The notes: a model not told the origin generated them from the letters alone. 30,680 nucleotides of DNA from Blastocatellia bacterium (GCA_003488005.1 DNND01000074.1:1-30680); one strand, 5' to 3'; positions 16,085 to 24,003 are shown, counted from the first letter of the stretch. Translations and numbers: made by a program.

Positions 16085-17239
16085 GAGTAGTGTCTTAAGT
16101 TCAGTTTTCTCTGCGCGGGGTTTATGTCCTGTGCGTCTGTGGCGGGCAGCTCCGGGGCATTTCTTCGCGTAATAGCCCTGCCGGTAAAGCAACTGCAATT
16201 TTTGTTGGCGCAGGGCGGGGTTGATGATCTCGATGCGCAGCCGCCGGTACGTTCCATCGCGATTCTTGTTCGTCGGTGAGTAAGCAATTAAATACTGCGA
16301 GCGAAGCTCCTGATCAATCTGCGAAAAAGCCTGCGTCAAGTCAGCTGGACCAGCCGGAATGAAGGCGCGCCCTCCAGTCTTATCGGACACTTTCCGTAAA
16401 GCGCCGGCATCGAGTTTCCCCTCGGGAAAATCTGCATCACGAATTCCAATCGCATAGATCACGACGTCCGACTTCACCGCCAGGTCGATAACCTCCTGCT
16501 TTCCCTTTCGACTGGAAGTGTCGTCGCCGTCCGACAACAGAATAATTGCGCGTCGCGTGTTGTCAGGAGTTTTGATCAGGTGTTCCTGAATCGTTAGCCA
16601 CAACGCATCCCAAATGCTGGTGTAACCGGTTGGGTCCTGCTCAATAGGCAGCGGATCTTCTCCGGCTGCAAGTAGCCGTTGATTCTCCGCGGACAGCTCC
16701 ACGCGAATTTGATCAATTCCCTTTCGCAGTCGAACCGGATCGCTGGTCAGTGGCTGCTCTAGTTTGGGAATACCGGTGAATGAAAGCACTGTAGCATGAT
16801 CGATGCCGGGCCGAATCACCGATTCAACAAACGCTCGCGCGGCCAGCTTCTCCTGGGCCATCACACCCCTTTGCGACTCGCTGGTGTCAATAAGAATCGC
16901 CAGCGACAGCGGGCGATCAGTTTCGCGTTGGAACAGGCTTACAGTTTGCGGGACGTCGTTCTCAAAAATGCGCACGTCTTCCGCCCGCAGCGACGTGACG
17001 AAATGGCGATCTTTGTCGACTGCGGTGAACAGCGTGTTGACGAGATCAGTCTCGACGCGCACCACTTCAGCTTCCGGCTCGGAATCGACGCTAACAGGTT
17101 TTTGAGGCGGCGGCGTTTGGGTCGGGACGGGTACGCGCGTTTGTTGTGCCTGGGCGTTTATGGCGGTGGCGGGTAAACAAACAATCGTAAAAAGAAGCGC
17201 CAGCGCGGTTGCGAATAAATAGTGAAAGTGGATCCTCAT
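16067..17239 (-). CDS. Secreted VWA-domain protein, acidobacterial type (TIGR03436-like)
   Basis: 390 aa with a Sec signal peptide (hydrophobic about 8-27, cleavage likely after AINAQA). A Pro-rich linker leads to VVRVETDLVNTLFTAVDKDRHFVTSLRAEDVRIFENDVPQ, the beta-sandwich start usual in acidobacterial VWFA-related proteins. The VWA domain (about 108-330) has the MIDAS motif DTSES, the second metal-site Thr region near TGYTSIWDAL and the strand IILLSDGDDTSS. SQYLIAYSPTNKNRDGTYRRL is the conserved end. After GYYA the last 35 residues are basic and unlike the family; they may come from rearrangement next to DUF4256. The protein probably binds partners metal-dependently in the periplasm or outside. 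A paralogue is at 25038-25976. Confidence 0.88.
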   Translation of the reverse strand: MRIHFHYLFATALALLFTIVCLPATAINAQAQQTRVPVPTQTPPPQKPVSVDSEPEAEVVRVETDLVNTLFTAVDKDRHFVTSLRAEDVRIFENDVPQTVSLFQRETDRPLSLAILIDTSESQRGVMAQEKLAARAFVESVIRPGIDHATVLSFTGIPKLEQPLTSDPVRLRKGIDQIRVELSAENQRLLAAGEDPLPIEQDPTGYTSIWDALWLTIQEHLIKTPDNTRRAIILLSDGDDTSSRKGKQEVIDLAVKSDVVIYAIGIRDADFPEGKLDAGALRKVSDKTGGRAFIPAGPADLTQAFSQIDQELRSQYLIAYSPTNKNRDGTYRRLRIEIINPALRQQKLQLLYRQGYYAKKCPGAARHRRTGHKPRAEKTELKTLLKIQFR

Positions 17240-17296
17240 TTAATAACCGTCAATAAATTCTAGGTTCAACTACAACTAAACATCGCTTGCGCCTTT

Positions 17297-17465
17297 GCCC
17301 CAGCGGGGCGAGATGTTTATGGCTTAGCGGCCCTTACTTTTTCTCCGAGGGAGGAGCGCAATCCTTGCTGCCGGGGCAATGTAACGTTGCCGGGTTTCGC
17401 TCCTAACGGAGCGAGATCATTTGGGTGTGCGGTCTGGGCCATAAACATCTCGCTCCGCTGGAGCG
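17297..17465. repeat. Multibranched palindromic element, family III, copy 1
   Basis: The outer arms GCCCCAGCGGGGCGAGATG... (17297-17323) and ...CATCTCGCTCCGCTGGAGCG (17438-17465) pair over about 27 bp. The mismatches are compensated within the GC-rich tips (CCCC/GGGG against CTCC/GGAG). Side hairpins lie inside: CTCC/GGAG near 17343-17355, CCGG...CCGG near 17371-17393, and CGCTCC-TAA-CGGAGCG near 17399-17413. A partial extra unit, CATCTCGCTGCGCTGGAG, follows at 17474-17491. It occupies most of the 316-bp gap upstream of the VWA gene. A second copy begins at 30516. No protein is encoded. Confidence 0.85.
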
Positions 17466-17555
17466 AAAACCAGCATCTCGCTGCGCTGGAGTGAAACAAA
17501 CATCCGGAACTTCCGAGGTCGAGAACGGATGCAACAGTGCACTTGTTCATCTAAT

Positions 17556-18491
17556 TTATCGCTCGCTCGGGGCAAATTCGATCAGACGCCGGCGGGGATA
17601 AAAACTTATCTTAAATGGATACAAGGCATCTCGCCCCAAAATCACCGGGGCGTCCGCCGCACCGCCGGAAATGATGTCTGTCGGAATACCTCGCAGCACC
17701 AGCTCACCGATACTGATGGTAGTCGGTTCCACGCGCCGGGCATTAATATTGCCGCCGCCCAAATCGAGACTCGGTACCGTGCGGCGCGTTCTGTCTCTGC
17801 TCACGATTATCGCCTGACGATCGCTTACTGCTAATCCAAAGCGTGAACCGGTGTCGATTAAAGCGAGCCTGCCGTCGCCGAGTTTAACGAAAGGCCGATC
17901 GCTGTCGCCGCTACGCAGCCACTCAACGGTGGCGCCGTCAACGGGCGAACTAAGACTCACCTCCAGCGAATCATTGAGCGGCCCAATCTGTGTGTTAGGC
18001 ATGTCTATCGAATACCCGTACGGAGCAAAGGCCACAGTTGGATCCAGAATTCCGTCTATCCCTTCGGGAAGATAACTAACGACCAAGGCGCTTTGTCGCG
18101 GCGGCAGCCGATTGTTTTGGTAACCAAGCGCGAGCGTGTCGATGGCCGCCTCGCGATTCGAAGAAGTGGTAACGCCACTCAGCCCACCGACCAGGGTCGG
18201 GCGCGTTTGCGTGGTCCTTAGACCCGCCGCGTTAACCAATCTTTCACTGACAACGTTCAAGCCAGCGCCAGTATCGATGGCAAAGAAATAAGGGCCACGT
18301 CCGTTGACCCAGGCGCTTATCAAAAGGCCACGGTCCTCGTCAATACGAAAGTGCGCCGGTTGCGGCGCACTCGCAGCGCGAGGAACTTGCCCCAGCCGCT
18401 TTGCAGCAAAGAAATGGGCAGCCCCTGAAACAGGGACTGCCCACGGGATTGCTGCCAGAGCGCTCAACACGATTGAGAGCACTACCCTCAT
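17556..18491 (-). CDS. Exported two-domain aspartyl protease-like protein
   Basis: About 312 aa from the ATG at 18491; an in-frame GTG at 18500 with AAGG about 10 nt upstream would add three residues. A signal peptide of about 25 residues (MRVVLSIVLSALAAIPWAVP) is followed by two retropepsin-like lobes. With numbering from the GTG, the first lobe has YFFAIDTGAG (Asp76) and the second ALIDTGSRFG (Asp216), so both Asp-Thr-Gly motifs needed for a pseudo-dimeric active site are present in one chain. ILGRDALYPFKISFYPRRRLIEF closes the second lobe in the usual way. Such proteins are frequent in Acidobacteria and related phyla and are thought to be periplasmic; their substrates are unknown. It lies about 30 nt after the glycine-zipper gene, probably in the same transcript. 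Confidence 0.83.
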   Translation of the reverse strand: MRVVLSIVLSALAAIPWAVPVSGAAHFFAAKRLGQVPRAASAPQPAHFRIDEDRGLLISAWVNGRGPYFFAIDTGAGLNVVSERLVNAAGLRTTQTRPTLVGGLSGVTTSSNREAAIDTLALGYQNNRLPPRQSALVVSYLPEGIDGILDPTVAFAPYGYSIDMPNTQIGPLNDSLEVSLSSPVDGATVEWLRSGDSDRPFVKLGDGRLALIDTGSRFGLAVSDRQAIIVSRDRTRRTVPSLDLGGGNINARRVEPTTISIGELVLRGIPTDIISGGAADAPVILGRDALYPFKISFYPRRRLIEFAPSER

Positions 18492-18527
18492 GTTCGCCAC
18501 GTCATCGAAGCCTTGTTAGTAGCGTCG

Positions 18528-19118
18528 TTAGTAGCGTCGGTTGCGATTCCGAAGCTTATAAGTGTAAAGAGCAGAACCTCCGGCGCCTGCAAGCGCGCCA
18601 ATGCCGGCTCCCTTCTTACCGCCAATAACGCCGCCCAGAAGGGCGCCCGCGCCGGTACCCATCGCTAGTGTCAGCTTGTCACGATGTTTCTGCCAAAAGC
18701 TGCGGCCGCGCGGCCTTTGATAGTCATAATAAACTCGACGCGAGGTCGAAGAACTACGCGCGTAAGAGCGTCCACTGTTGCGATAGACAACGCGTGGCTG
18801 GTTGTAAAGAACACCATTCGACGCTACTTGATTTCCTGAAACGCCAGCTTCGCAGGATCGGAAGCCATCTGCGAAACCGGATTTGTAAGCCGTCTGTTCC
18901 TGCGTAGTATCAAACTGCGAAGGCACTGACGGATCGTTTACCGACGCGTTCGGTTGATAACGAGCAAACTGTGTGTCGGCATTCGTTGAATACGCCGGCG
19001 TCGTGGCTGTGTCGGCGGTAGTCGATTGGTTTTTTGAGTGCATCACGAAAGCGCCAACCGAACCGCCAATTAGGGCGGCGACCAGGGCTACCGGCAGCAA
19101 CTTATTAGTCATAATCAT
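18528..19118 (-). CDS. Glycine-zipper envelope protein
   Basis: 196 aa from the ATG at 19118, with AAGGAGATAG at good spacing upstream; the longer open frame has no such signal. An N-terminal membrane segment or signal (about 6-24, ALVAALIGGSVGAFVM) is followed by a Ser/Thr/Asn-rich region. EQTAYKSGFADGFRSCEAG comes next, then a basic Tyr/Arg/Ser-rich stretch (YRNSGRSYARSS...). The C-terminal glycine zipper GTGAGALLGGVIGGKKGAGIGALAG resembles the 17-kDa antigen/YMGG type that inserts in membranes. The function is unknown; an envelope or stress role is likely. The stop codon is tandemly duplicated with the preceding codons (CGACGCTACTAA twice). Confidence 0.75.
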   Translation of the reverse strand: MIMTNKLLPVALVAALIGGSVGAFVMHSKNQSTTADTATTPAYSTNADTQFARYQPNASVNDPSVPSQFDTTQEQTAYKSGFADGFRSCEAGVSGNQVASNGVLYNQPRVVYRNSGRSYARSSSTSRRVYYDYQRPRGRSFWQKHRDKLTLAMGTGAGALLGGVIGGKKGAGIGALAGAGGSALYTYKLRNRNRRY

Positions 19119-19403
19119 TGTTTCTATCTCCTTCGCAAATGTGTAGGCAGCAGCTAACGCTGATGTTCCAGCAAGTGCTATTCCCATTCATAGAGCTTCT
19201 CATCTGCTTTGCGTATTAAATCAGAAACTTACCCGATCGCAGCGATAAAGGTAGTTTTATTATGGATTCACAACCTAAACTCAATAGTTCGACGGGCCTG
19301 CTGGAATTGATCAATGCCGCGCCTGAGTTGAATTACCCGATATGGAGTTAGAAGCTATGCGAAATCCAACGCGGTCAGTTCTTAAAAGTTACAACTGCGC
19401 CGC

Positions 19404-19434
19404 ATAAGAAAAGGCCAGGGACCGTTCCCTGACC
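19404..19434 (-). terminator. Rho-independent terminator after the S41 gene
   Basis: On the minus strand GGTCAGGGA-ACGG-TCCCTGGCC forms a 9-bp stem with a 4-base loop (19413-19434), followed by TTTTCTTAT. It lies 30 nt past the stop of the S41-like gene and is the clearest intrinsic terminator in the window. The rest of the 346-bp gap (19119-19464) shows no repeat and no convincing gene. Confidence 0.85.
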
Positions 19435-19464
19435 TTTCGTGAACAAGCCATGGCTCTTCATACT

Positions 19465-20766
19465 TCAAGCAGCCTTTTGCAACTGCACTGGTTTGTTTTC
19501 CCTAAGTAGTTCGAGCGCCTTCTTCATTTGCACATCTTCGAGAGCCGGTCTTGCTGCCGGCGTTTCCGGCGCTACCTGCTTTTCAGTCGGTTGATCAGGC
19601 TTCGTCACCTGATCATCATCGTTGCCGGTCAAATCATCAGGGTCAACTGCGTCGGCGAGTTCGGGACGCTTCACTTCTACCGAAGGAGAAACGCCCGAAT
19701 GGCCGCGATCCTCACCGAGAAAAGGTTTGCCGCTAGCCGAAGCCCACTTTACCGTGGTCAGCAGCAGTCCGTCTCCGCCACGCAGAGTGAAGAGTTGCTG
19801 CTCGGCGCCCGCGCCGAAACTCTTTTCGCCGACCACCTGCCCGCGATTGCGATCGATAAAGGCCGAGGCGACGACTTCAGCCGCGCCCGCGGTGCCCGCA
19901 TCAATCAACGCGACGACAGGTCCGGAGAAAATCGCAAGCTTGTTGTCGGCGCTAAAAGTCTTCAACGCCCTGCCTTCCCGGCCTGAAGTTTGCGCAAGTG
20001 TGCCATCCTTGATGAACAGATTGGCGACTGCGACAGCTTCGTCGAGCGAACCGCCGGCCGTTCCACGCAGATCAACAACAATTTTCTGTGCGCCCTGTTT
20101 CACTAAATCCTGCAAACGCGCGCGTGCATCCGCGGCTTCGCCGTCCGCAAAACTGTTGAGTCGCAGAACACCGATGCGCCCCGCTTCCATGCGCGCTTCG
20201 GCGGCGGGTGCGCGAAATGAACTGCGCTTGACTGTCAGCGTGAGCGGGCGTGTATTAGCACGCAGAATTCGCAGTTTCACTTCCGAACCTGCCGGCCCAT
20301 TTAGAAGTTGTTTGGCATCATAAAGGGAAATATCGCGAGTCGCTTTACCGTCAATGTACTCAATGATGTCGCCCGCGCGAACACCAACCTGATCGGCTGG
20401 CGAGCCTTTCATCGGCGCGATTACATAAAGATAGGAGGCTACCTGAGAAAGCTCAGCGCCGATACCCACCGCATTACTCTTCGCGTTTTCGGTATACTGG
20501 CGGACTTGATCAGGAGTCAGATAAGTCGAATAAGGATCCAGCCCGTATGCCAGGCCACGCAAGGCGCCGGCGCGAACCTTTTCCATGTTGGGCTCATCAA
20601 CATAATCGTTCTGAATATGTTGAAGGACGCTTTCGAAAATGCGCAGTTGGGCATTTGGATCGTTGGCCGGCTGTTGTGCACGGGTGGAAATCCAACCGCC
20701 AACGACGGTATAAATAGCCAGCATTGATGACAGGACAATCAGGGAAAACTTAGTGCGGAATGACAT
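19465..20766 (-). CDS. S41 (C-terminal processing protease) family protein, apparently inactive
   Basis: 433 aa. A signal/anchor (about 7-28) is followed by the helical N-terminal unit found in CtpA proteins (IFESVLQHIQNDYVDEPN, about 43-60). A PDZ domain occupies about 95-180 (VGIGAELSQ, GSPADQVGVRAGDIIEYIDG), then the S41 fold (IVVDLRGTAGGSLDEAVAVANLF, about 229-251). The catalytic segment normally reads GSASASE, with the third-position Ser before ASE as nucleophile, and 25 residues later FGKG carries the Lys. Here the two read GTAGAAE (291-297) and FGAG (317-320), so the expected Ser and Lys are Gly294 and Ala319, exactly 25 apart. The GEKSFG context is otherwise intact. A long acidic C-terminal tail follows (about 365-433). 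A clean GAGG ribosome site precedes the ATG. Probably a periplasmic pseudoprotease or binding protein. Confidence 0.9.
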   Translation of the reverse strand: MSFRTKFSLIVLSSMLAIYTVVGGWISTRAQQPANDPNAQLRIFESVLQHIQNDYVDEPNMEKVRAGALRGLAYGLDPYSTYLTPDQVRQYTENAKSNAVGIGAELSQVASYLYVIAPMKGSPADQVGVRAGDIIEYIDGKATRDISLYDAKQLLNGPAGSEVKLRILRANTRPLTLTVKRSSFRAPAAEARMEAGRIGVLRLNSFADGEAADARARLQDLVKQGAQKIVVDLRGTAGGSLDEAVAVANLFIKDGTLAQTSGREGRALKTFSADNKLAIFSGPVVALIDAGTAGAAEVVASAFIDRNRGQVVGEKSFGAGAEQQLFTLRGGDGLLLTTVKWASASGKPFLGEDRGHSGVSPSVEVKRPELADAVDPDDLTGNDDDQVTKPDQPTEKQVAPETPAARPALEDVQMKKALELLRENKPVQLQKAA

Positions 20767-20796
20767 CAGGTACCTCGTTGTAAAACAATTCTAAGG

Positions 20797-20867
20797 TGCG
20801 GCTTCGCTTCTGGCTACGCCTTAGTGAGCCGGCGCCTACGCCTTGGTGACATCGCATGATACAGGCC
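20797..20867. repeat. Short repeated GC-rich words in the S41/ruvX divergent gap
   Basis: CTACGCCTTAGTGA and CTACGCCTTGGTGA recur 23 nt apart in direct orientation, and CTAAGGTGCGGC pairs partly with GGCTACGCCTTAG. This is a small degenerate repeat in the 187-bp region between the divergent S41 and ruvX genes. No clear promoter was picked out. Confidence 0.35.
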
Positions 20868-20953
20868 CGTGGCTAGAGCGCGCAACTTGGGTTTTGCAGT
20901 ATCTGCCGGTGTAATTCGAGCAATCCGAGATTGAGTTTACGCCGGCGAACATC

Positions 20954-21430
20954 ATGAACAGCAACGACGTTACAGACTCGATTCGCGCTCCCGTTCTCGC
21001 CCTCGACCTCGGCAGCAAGCGGGTCGGCGTCGCCGTCTCCGACTCGTTGTCAATCTCAATTAATCGGCTCGCCGCCATTCAGCGGACGAATTGGAAGCAA
21101 TTGCTTCGGGACGTCGAGAAATTGGCACTCCGCTTAGACGCTCAAACCCTGGTAATTGGTTTACCGCTGAAACTAGATGGTTCTTTGGGGGACGCCGCCC
21201 TTGCGGCCCGTCAAACCGCTTCAAAGTTTGCTAGGTCGCTGAGGCTGCCGGTTTACTTGCAGGATGAGCGCCTGTCCTCGGCACAAGCGGAGCAAAACCT
21301 GCGCGAAGCCGGAGTTCGGGCGGAAGATATCGGCAAGCAGCTCGACAGTGAGGCGGCAGCTTTGATTCTGCGCGACTTCCTTGCTTCGGATCAGGAAAGA
21401 CTGCTTGTGTCTCCGCATTTATCAGACTAG
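20954..21430 (+). CDS. ruvX: RuvX/YqgF family Holliday-junction resolvase-like protein
   Basis: 158 aa, RNase H-like fold. VLALDLGSKRVGVAVSD near the N terminus supplies the first acidic metal ligand, and LVIGLPLKLDGSLGD follows. LQDERLSSAQAEQNL supplies the Glu and Arg, and the C-terminal KQLDSEAAALILRDFL supplies the last Asp. These match YqgF, a cytoplasmic nuclease tied to 5' processing of pre-16S rRNA and proposed to resolve Holliday junctions. It is followed after 26 nt by mltG, a pairing (yqgF-mltG) seen in many bacteria. The first dozen residues are unconserved. No ribosome site is obvious before the ATG. Confidence 0.93.
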   Translation: MNSNDVTDSIRAPVLALDLGSKRVGVAVSDSLSISINRLAAIQRTNWKQLLRDVEKLALRLDAQTLVIGLPLKLDGSLGDAALAARQTASKFARSLRLPVYLQDERLSSAQAEQNLREAGVRAEDIGKQLDSEAAALILRDFLASDQERLLVSPHLSD

Positions 21431-21456
21431 ACCCATTTCATTTACACTGATTCCCA

Positions 21457-22512
21457 ATGAAACGAATACTGTTAGTTGTTTTCTTGCTTCTATTGATAAT
21501 TGCCGGCGGCGCCACCGCCTGGGCTTATCGCGATTTGCACACGCCCGCGCGCCATACCAAGCATGGCCAGTACGTCGAAATTCCCCGCGGCTCTTCGCCC
21601 ACAGCAGTAGTGAACCGGTTAGCGAGTGAAGGGATTATCAAACACAAGTGGCCACTGACGCTTTACATGAAGCTAACGTCGCAAGGCACTGAGTTGAAGG
21701 CCGGCGAATACGACTTCCCTTCGCCCATTTCGCCGGTTGGTGTCCTGGCCCGGTTGCGTGAAGGACAACAACGACTATTGCGTTTGACGGTGATAGAAGG
21801 TTGGACACGTTGGGATATCGCTAATGCGATGGTGAAGATTCCAGAATTGGCGCTAGCTGATGCTGACGAGGCGTTGCGGCTTATGGACAACGTCGATCTG
21901 ATCAAGGATTTGGATCCGACCGCGACGAACCTTGAGGGCTACATCTTTCCCGACACTTACGACTTTCCGCCTGACACAAAGCCAGCTGATGTAATCAAGA
22001 TAATGGTGAAACGTTTTCGGCGCGAGTGGAAACCCGATTGGTCGCAGCGTGCCCGCGAGTTGGCAATGACGCCGCGACGAATTGTCACGATCGCTTCCCT
22101 GATAGAAACGGAAGCTAAGCTAAGCGACGAACGGCCACTAGTTGCCTCAGTCATCTATAACCGTCTGCGGAAAGACATACCGCTCGGCGTTGACTCGAGC
22201 ATCATTTACGCTTCGAAGCTTGAAGGAAAATGGCGCAACGACGGCAAGGTGTACAAAAGCGATGTCGAGCGGCGCTCGCCATACAACACTCGGCTGCACG
22301 CAGGTTTGCCGCCAGGTCCGATTGCCGCACCGGGAAAAAGTTCGCTTGAAGCTGCTTTGTATGCCGCCACCACAGACTATCTGTACTACGTTCGCGAACC
22401 GTCCCGAGACGACGGAGCTCATAACTTTTATAGCAACGAACACGATTTTGGTGCTGGCGTCCAAGCGCTGCGTAACTGGGAGGCTCAACGAGACGCAGCG
22501 GCCGGCAAGTAG
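21457..22512 (+). CDS. mltG: Endolytic murein transglycosylase MltG
   Basis: 351 aa with an N-terminal membrane anchor (about 4-23) and a periplasmic body. A LysM-like region (VEIPRGSSPTAVVNRLASEG, about 40-59) precedes the YceG catalytic domain. Diagnostic segments are LEGYIFPDTYDF (159-170), IASLIETEA with the expected catalytic Glu217, VASVIYNRLRKDIPLGVDSSIIYA and PYNTRLHAGLPPGPIAAPG. MltG cuts nascent glycan strands at the inner membrane and sets their length. Other cell-wall genes in the window are ddl and namZ. The length and all key positions look normal. Confidence 0.95.
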   Translation: MKRILLVVFLLLLIIAGGATAWAYRDLHTPARHTKHGQYVEIPRGSSPTAVVNRLASEGIIKHKWPLTLYMKLTSQGTELKAGEYDFPSPISPVGVLARLREGQQRLLRLTVIEGWTRWDIANAMVKIPELALADADEALRLMDNVDLIKDLDPTATNLEGYIFPDTYDFPPDTKPADVIKIMVKRFRREWKPDWSQRARELAMTPRRIVTIASLIETEAKLSDERPLVASVIYNRLRKDIPLGVDSSIIYASKLEGKWRNDGKVYKSDVERRSPYNTRLHAGLPPGPIAAPGKSSLEAALYAATTDYLYYVREPSRDDGAHNFYSNEHDFGAGVQALRNWEAQRDAAAGK

Positions 22513-22632
22513 CTTCGTCCCGCGCTTTCTCAAACAACGGCTTTTGCCATCTTGAAATTGCGTGTACCTTAATCTATTCTGAGTTTGTATCTCCCTTGCA
22601 GCAAATCGTCTCTTTTTCAAAGGTTGTGTACG

Positions 22633-23256
22633 ATGAAATTCGCAATTGCTCTGCTAGTCGTAATTCTGCTAAGCGCGCCAGCCTGGTCCCAGGGAAAGGG
22701 TGGCGATAAACAGAGCGAGCGGGTGCGCGACAACGGCATCCGGCAAGCAGGTGATAACGGCACCAAGACAGACGTGGGCACAGGTAGAGGAATGGATTTC
22801 GGCAGAGCGCCTGCCTTAGCTCCGCTTCCGAATCCCTACCGCTTCACTGCACGACGCGATGTAATTCTTAAAGCCATTACCGATGTGATGCGCGATCGAA
22901 ATCTGATCGTTGACGAAGCAGCATCAAAACCTGCAGAAGGCATCATCATCAGCCAGCCTTACACTTTTATTAAGGGGGCAGTCGTCAGCCAGTCCGAACT
23001 CGGACGTTATGCAGACATTTCTACTTCCATCGCGCGCGGTTGGACACGCGGACGCTACACGTTAACCGTCGAAGTGCAACCCATTGATGGGACCAACGCA
23101 AACGTCGCCGTTAATGCAAAGATTGAAGGTAGAACCGACGGAGCAACAGGCGCCGAGTGGCTGACGCTTAACACATTAGGTGTGGCGGAAGAAGAATTCC
23201 TGTCTGCTTTGATTGAGAGCCTTACCGGTGCACCTCCTCCCGGTCGCAGCGAATGA
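22633..23256 (+). CDS. Exported protein of unknown function
   Basis: 207 aa from the ATG at 22633, directly before MKFAIALLVVILLSAPAWSQ, a clear Sec signal peptide with cleavage near AWSQ. The next 40 residues are Gly/Asp/Lys rich and probably unstructured. The domain from about residue 68 on (RRDVILKAITDVMRDRNLIVDEA, then GIIISQPYTF, YADISTSIARGWTRGRYTLTVEVQPIDGTNANVAVNAKIEG) has the alternation of a helix packed on a beta-sheet. It recalls the helix-grip domains of BamC-type lipoproteins, but no lipobox exists and this is only a resemblance in pattern. It follows mltG by 120 nt. Confidence 0.7.
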   Translation: MKFAIALLVVILLSAPAWSQGKGGDKQSERVRDNGIRQAGDNGTKTDVGTGRGMDFGRAPALAPLPNPYRFTARRDVILKAITDVMRDRNLIVDEAASKPAEGIIISQPYTFIKGAVVSQSELGRYADISTSIARGWTRGRYTLTVEVQPIDGTNANVAVNAKIEGRTDGATGAEWLTLNTLGVAEEEFLSALIESLTGAPPPGRSE

Positions 23257-23271
23257 GATATTGCAATTCAC

Positions 23272-23288
23272 TTAAAGTATAACTTTAA
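23272..23288. promoter_or_regulatory. AT-rich perfect palindrome before the next gene
   Basis: TTAAAGT-ATA-ACTTTAA is a perfect inverted repeat with a 3-base centre, 13 nt upstream of the ATG at 23302, where no Shine-Dalgarno sequence is visible. It could be an operator, or a hairpin affecting initiation. It is not a terminator on the plus strand, since no T-run follows. Confidence 0.35.
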
Positions 23289-23301
23289 ATAACGTCCCGT
23301 C

Positions 23302-23907
23302 ATGATTACAGAAGATCGCGAAGAAGTTTTTATCGAAGCGACCGAATCTTCAGGGCTGAAGGTTGCGGCCGCAGTTGCTGCACTGCTGATCACCGCGCTG
23401 GTTTTTGTCGGTTATGCCTACCTGCGCAAGCGGCAGGCACAGGGCGCCGCGTCTACCCAGCAAACAGCCGGCACCCAACCGAAAGCGGCGCCTCAGGCAT
23501 TGATTCTGGTAGATGAGGCATTGCTTCGGGGCACTAATACAGTGCTTGGCGGCACAGTGAGAAACATTAGCAACAGAACACTGGGTGCCCTTTCGGTGGA
23601 ACTTGAGCTCAAGCGGCGCAGGAGCGAAACCACCGAACGGAAGCAGGTGCCGTTGACTCCCGCCGATCTTGACGCGTCACAAGAGGGCCGTTATTCACTG
23701 CAGTTGAAGGCGCAGGATTATGTATCGGCCAAAGTTGTAGCGCTGCATTCCGGGTCACCGGATTCTGTTGTTCCCTATACGCTCGCCCAGGGCGAAAAGA
23801 GACCACAGGAAAAACTGGAATCGAAAACAATCAAGATAGACAAGCCGGCGCCCGGCAAACGATCCGAATTCCTGAACTCGCCAGACAATCCAGCTCGCGT
23901 TCCCTGA
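23302..23907 (+). CDS. Single-pass membrane protein with a beta-rich extracytoplasmic domain
   Basis: 201 aa. A short acidic N terminus (about 1-18) precedes one membrane helix (about 19-40, LKVAAAVAALLITALVFVGYAYLRKR), so the C terminus should lie outside the cytoplasm. After a Gln/Ala-rich linker (about 45-65), the stretch ALILVDEALLRGTNTVLGGTVRNISNRTLGALSVELELKRR resembles the FxLYD-type beta-sandwich found in many membrane-anchored bacterial proteins. The tail is Lys/Pro rich. No enzyme motif is seen. It lies 45 nt after the exported protein gene; the two may be co-transcribed. Confidence 0.68.
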   Translation: MITEDREEVFIEATESSGLKVAAAVAALLITALVFVGYAYLRKRQAQGAASTQQTAGTQPKAAPQALILVDEALLRGTNTVLGGTVRNISNRTLGALSVELELKRRRSETTERKQVPLTPADLDASQEGRYSLQLKAQDYVSAKVVALHSGSPDSVVPYTLAQGEKRPQEKLESKTIKIDKPAPGKRSEFLNSPDNPARVP

Positions 23908-23945
23908 GTCCTGGAGTTCGCGTTAATGATGAGCATCCTTAGGGG

Positions 23946-23999
23946 CACAGACTTTAGTCTGTGTGGCGAGCACGCGCAGACTGAAGGAAACTCTGATCA
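23946..23999. repeat. Decayed copy of the two-hairpin palindromic repeat
   Basis: CACAGACTTTAGTCTGTG (23946-23963) is a near-perfect hairpin with the same TTTAG centre as at position 1. A second, damaged hairpin (CAGACTGAAGG...) and AACTCTGA follow, echoing the ACTCTGAA tail of the copies at 1-64 and 14712-14790. It lies at once upstream of the larger element at 24004. Confidence 0.55.
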
Positions 24000-24003
24000 A
24001 GTC

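Noticed and set aside
19262..19351. 29-codon plus-strand frame starting MDSQPKLNSSTG, with AAAGG upstream
   Set aside because: Too short to judge alone, no membrane segment or known small-protein motif, and it opposes no transcript evidence; it might be real if conserved in relatives.
19622..20323. Open frame of 233 codons opposite the S41 gene
   Set aside because: Ser/Arg/Pro-rich shadow sequence of a GC-rich gene, with no ribosome site or family motif.
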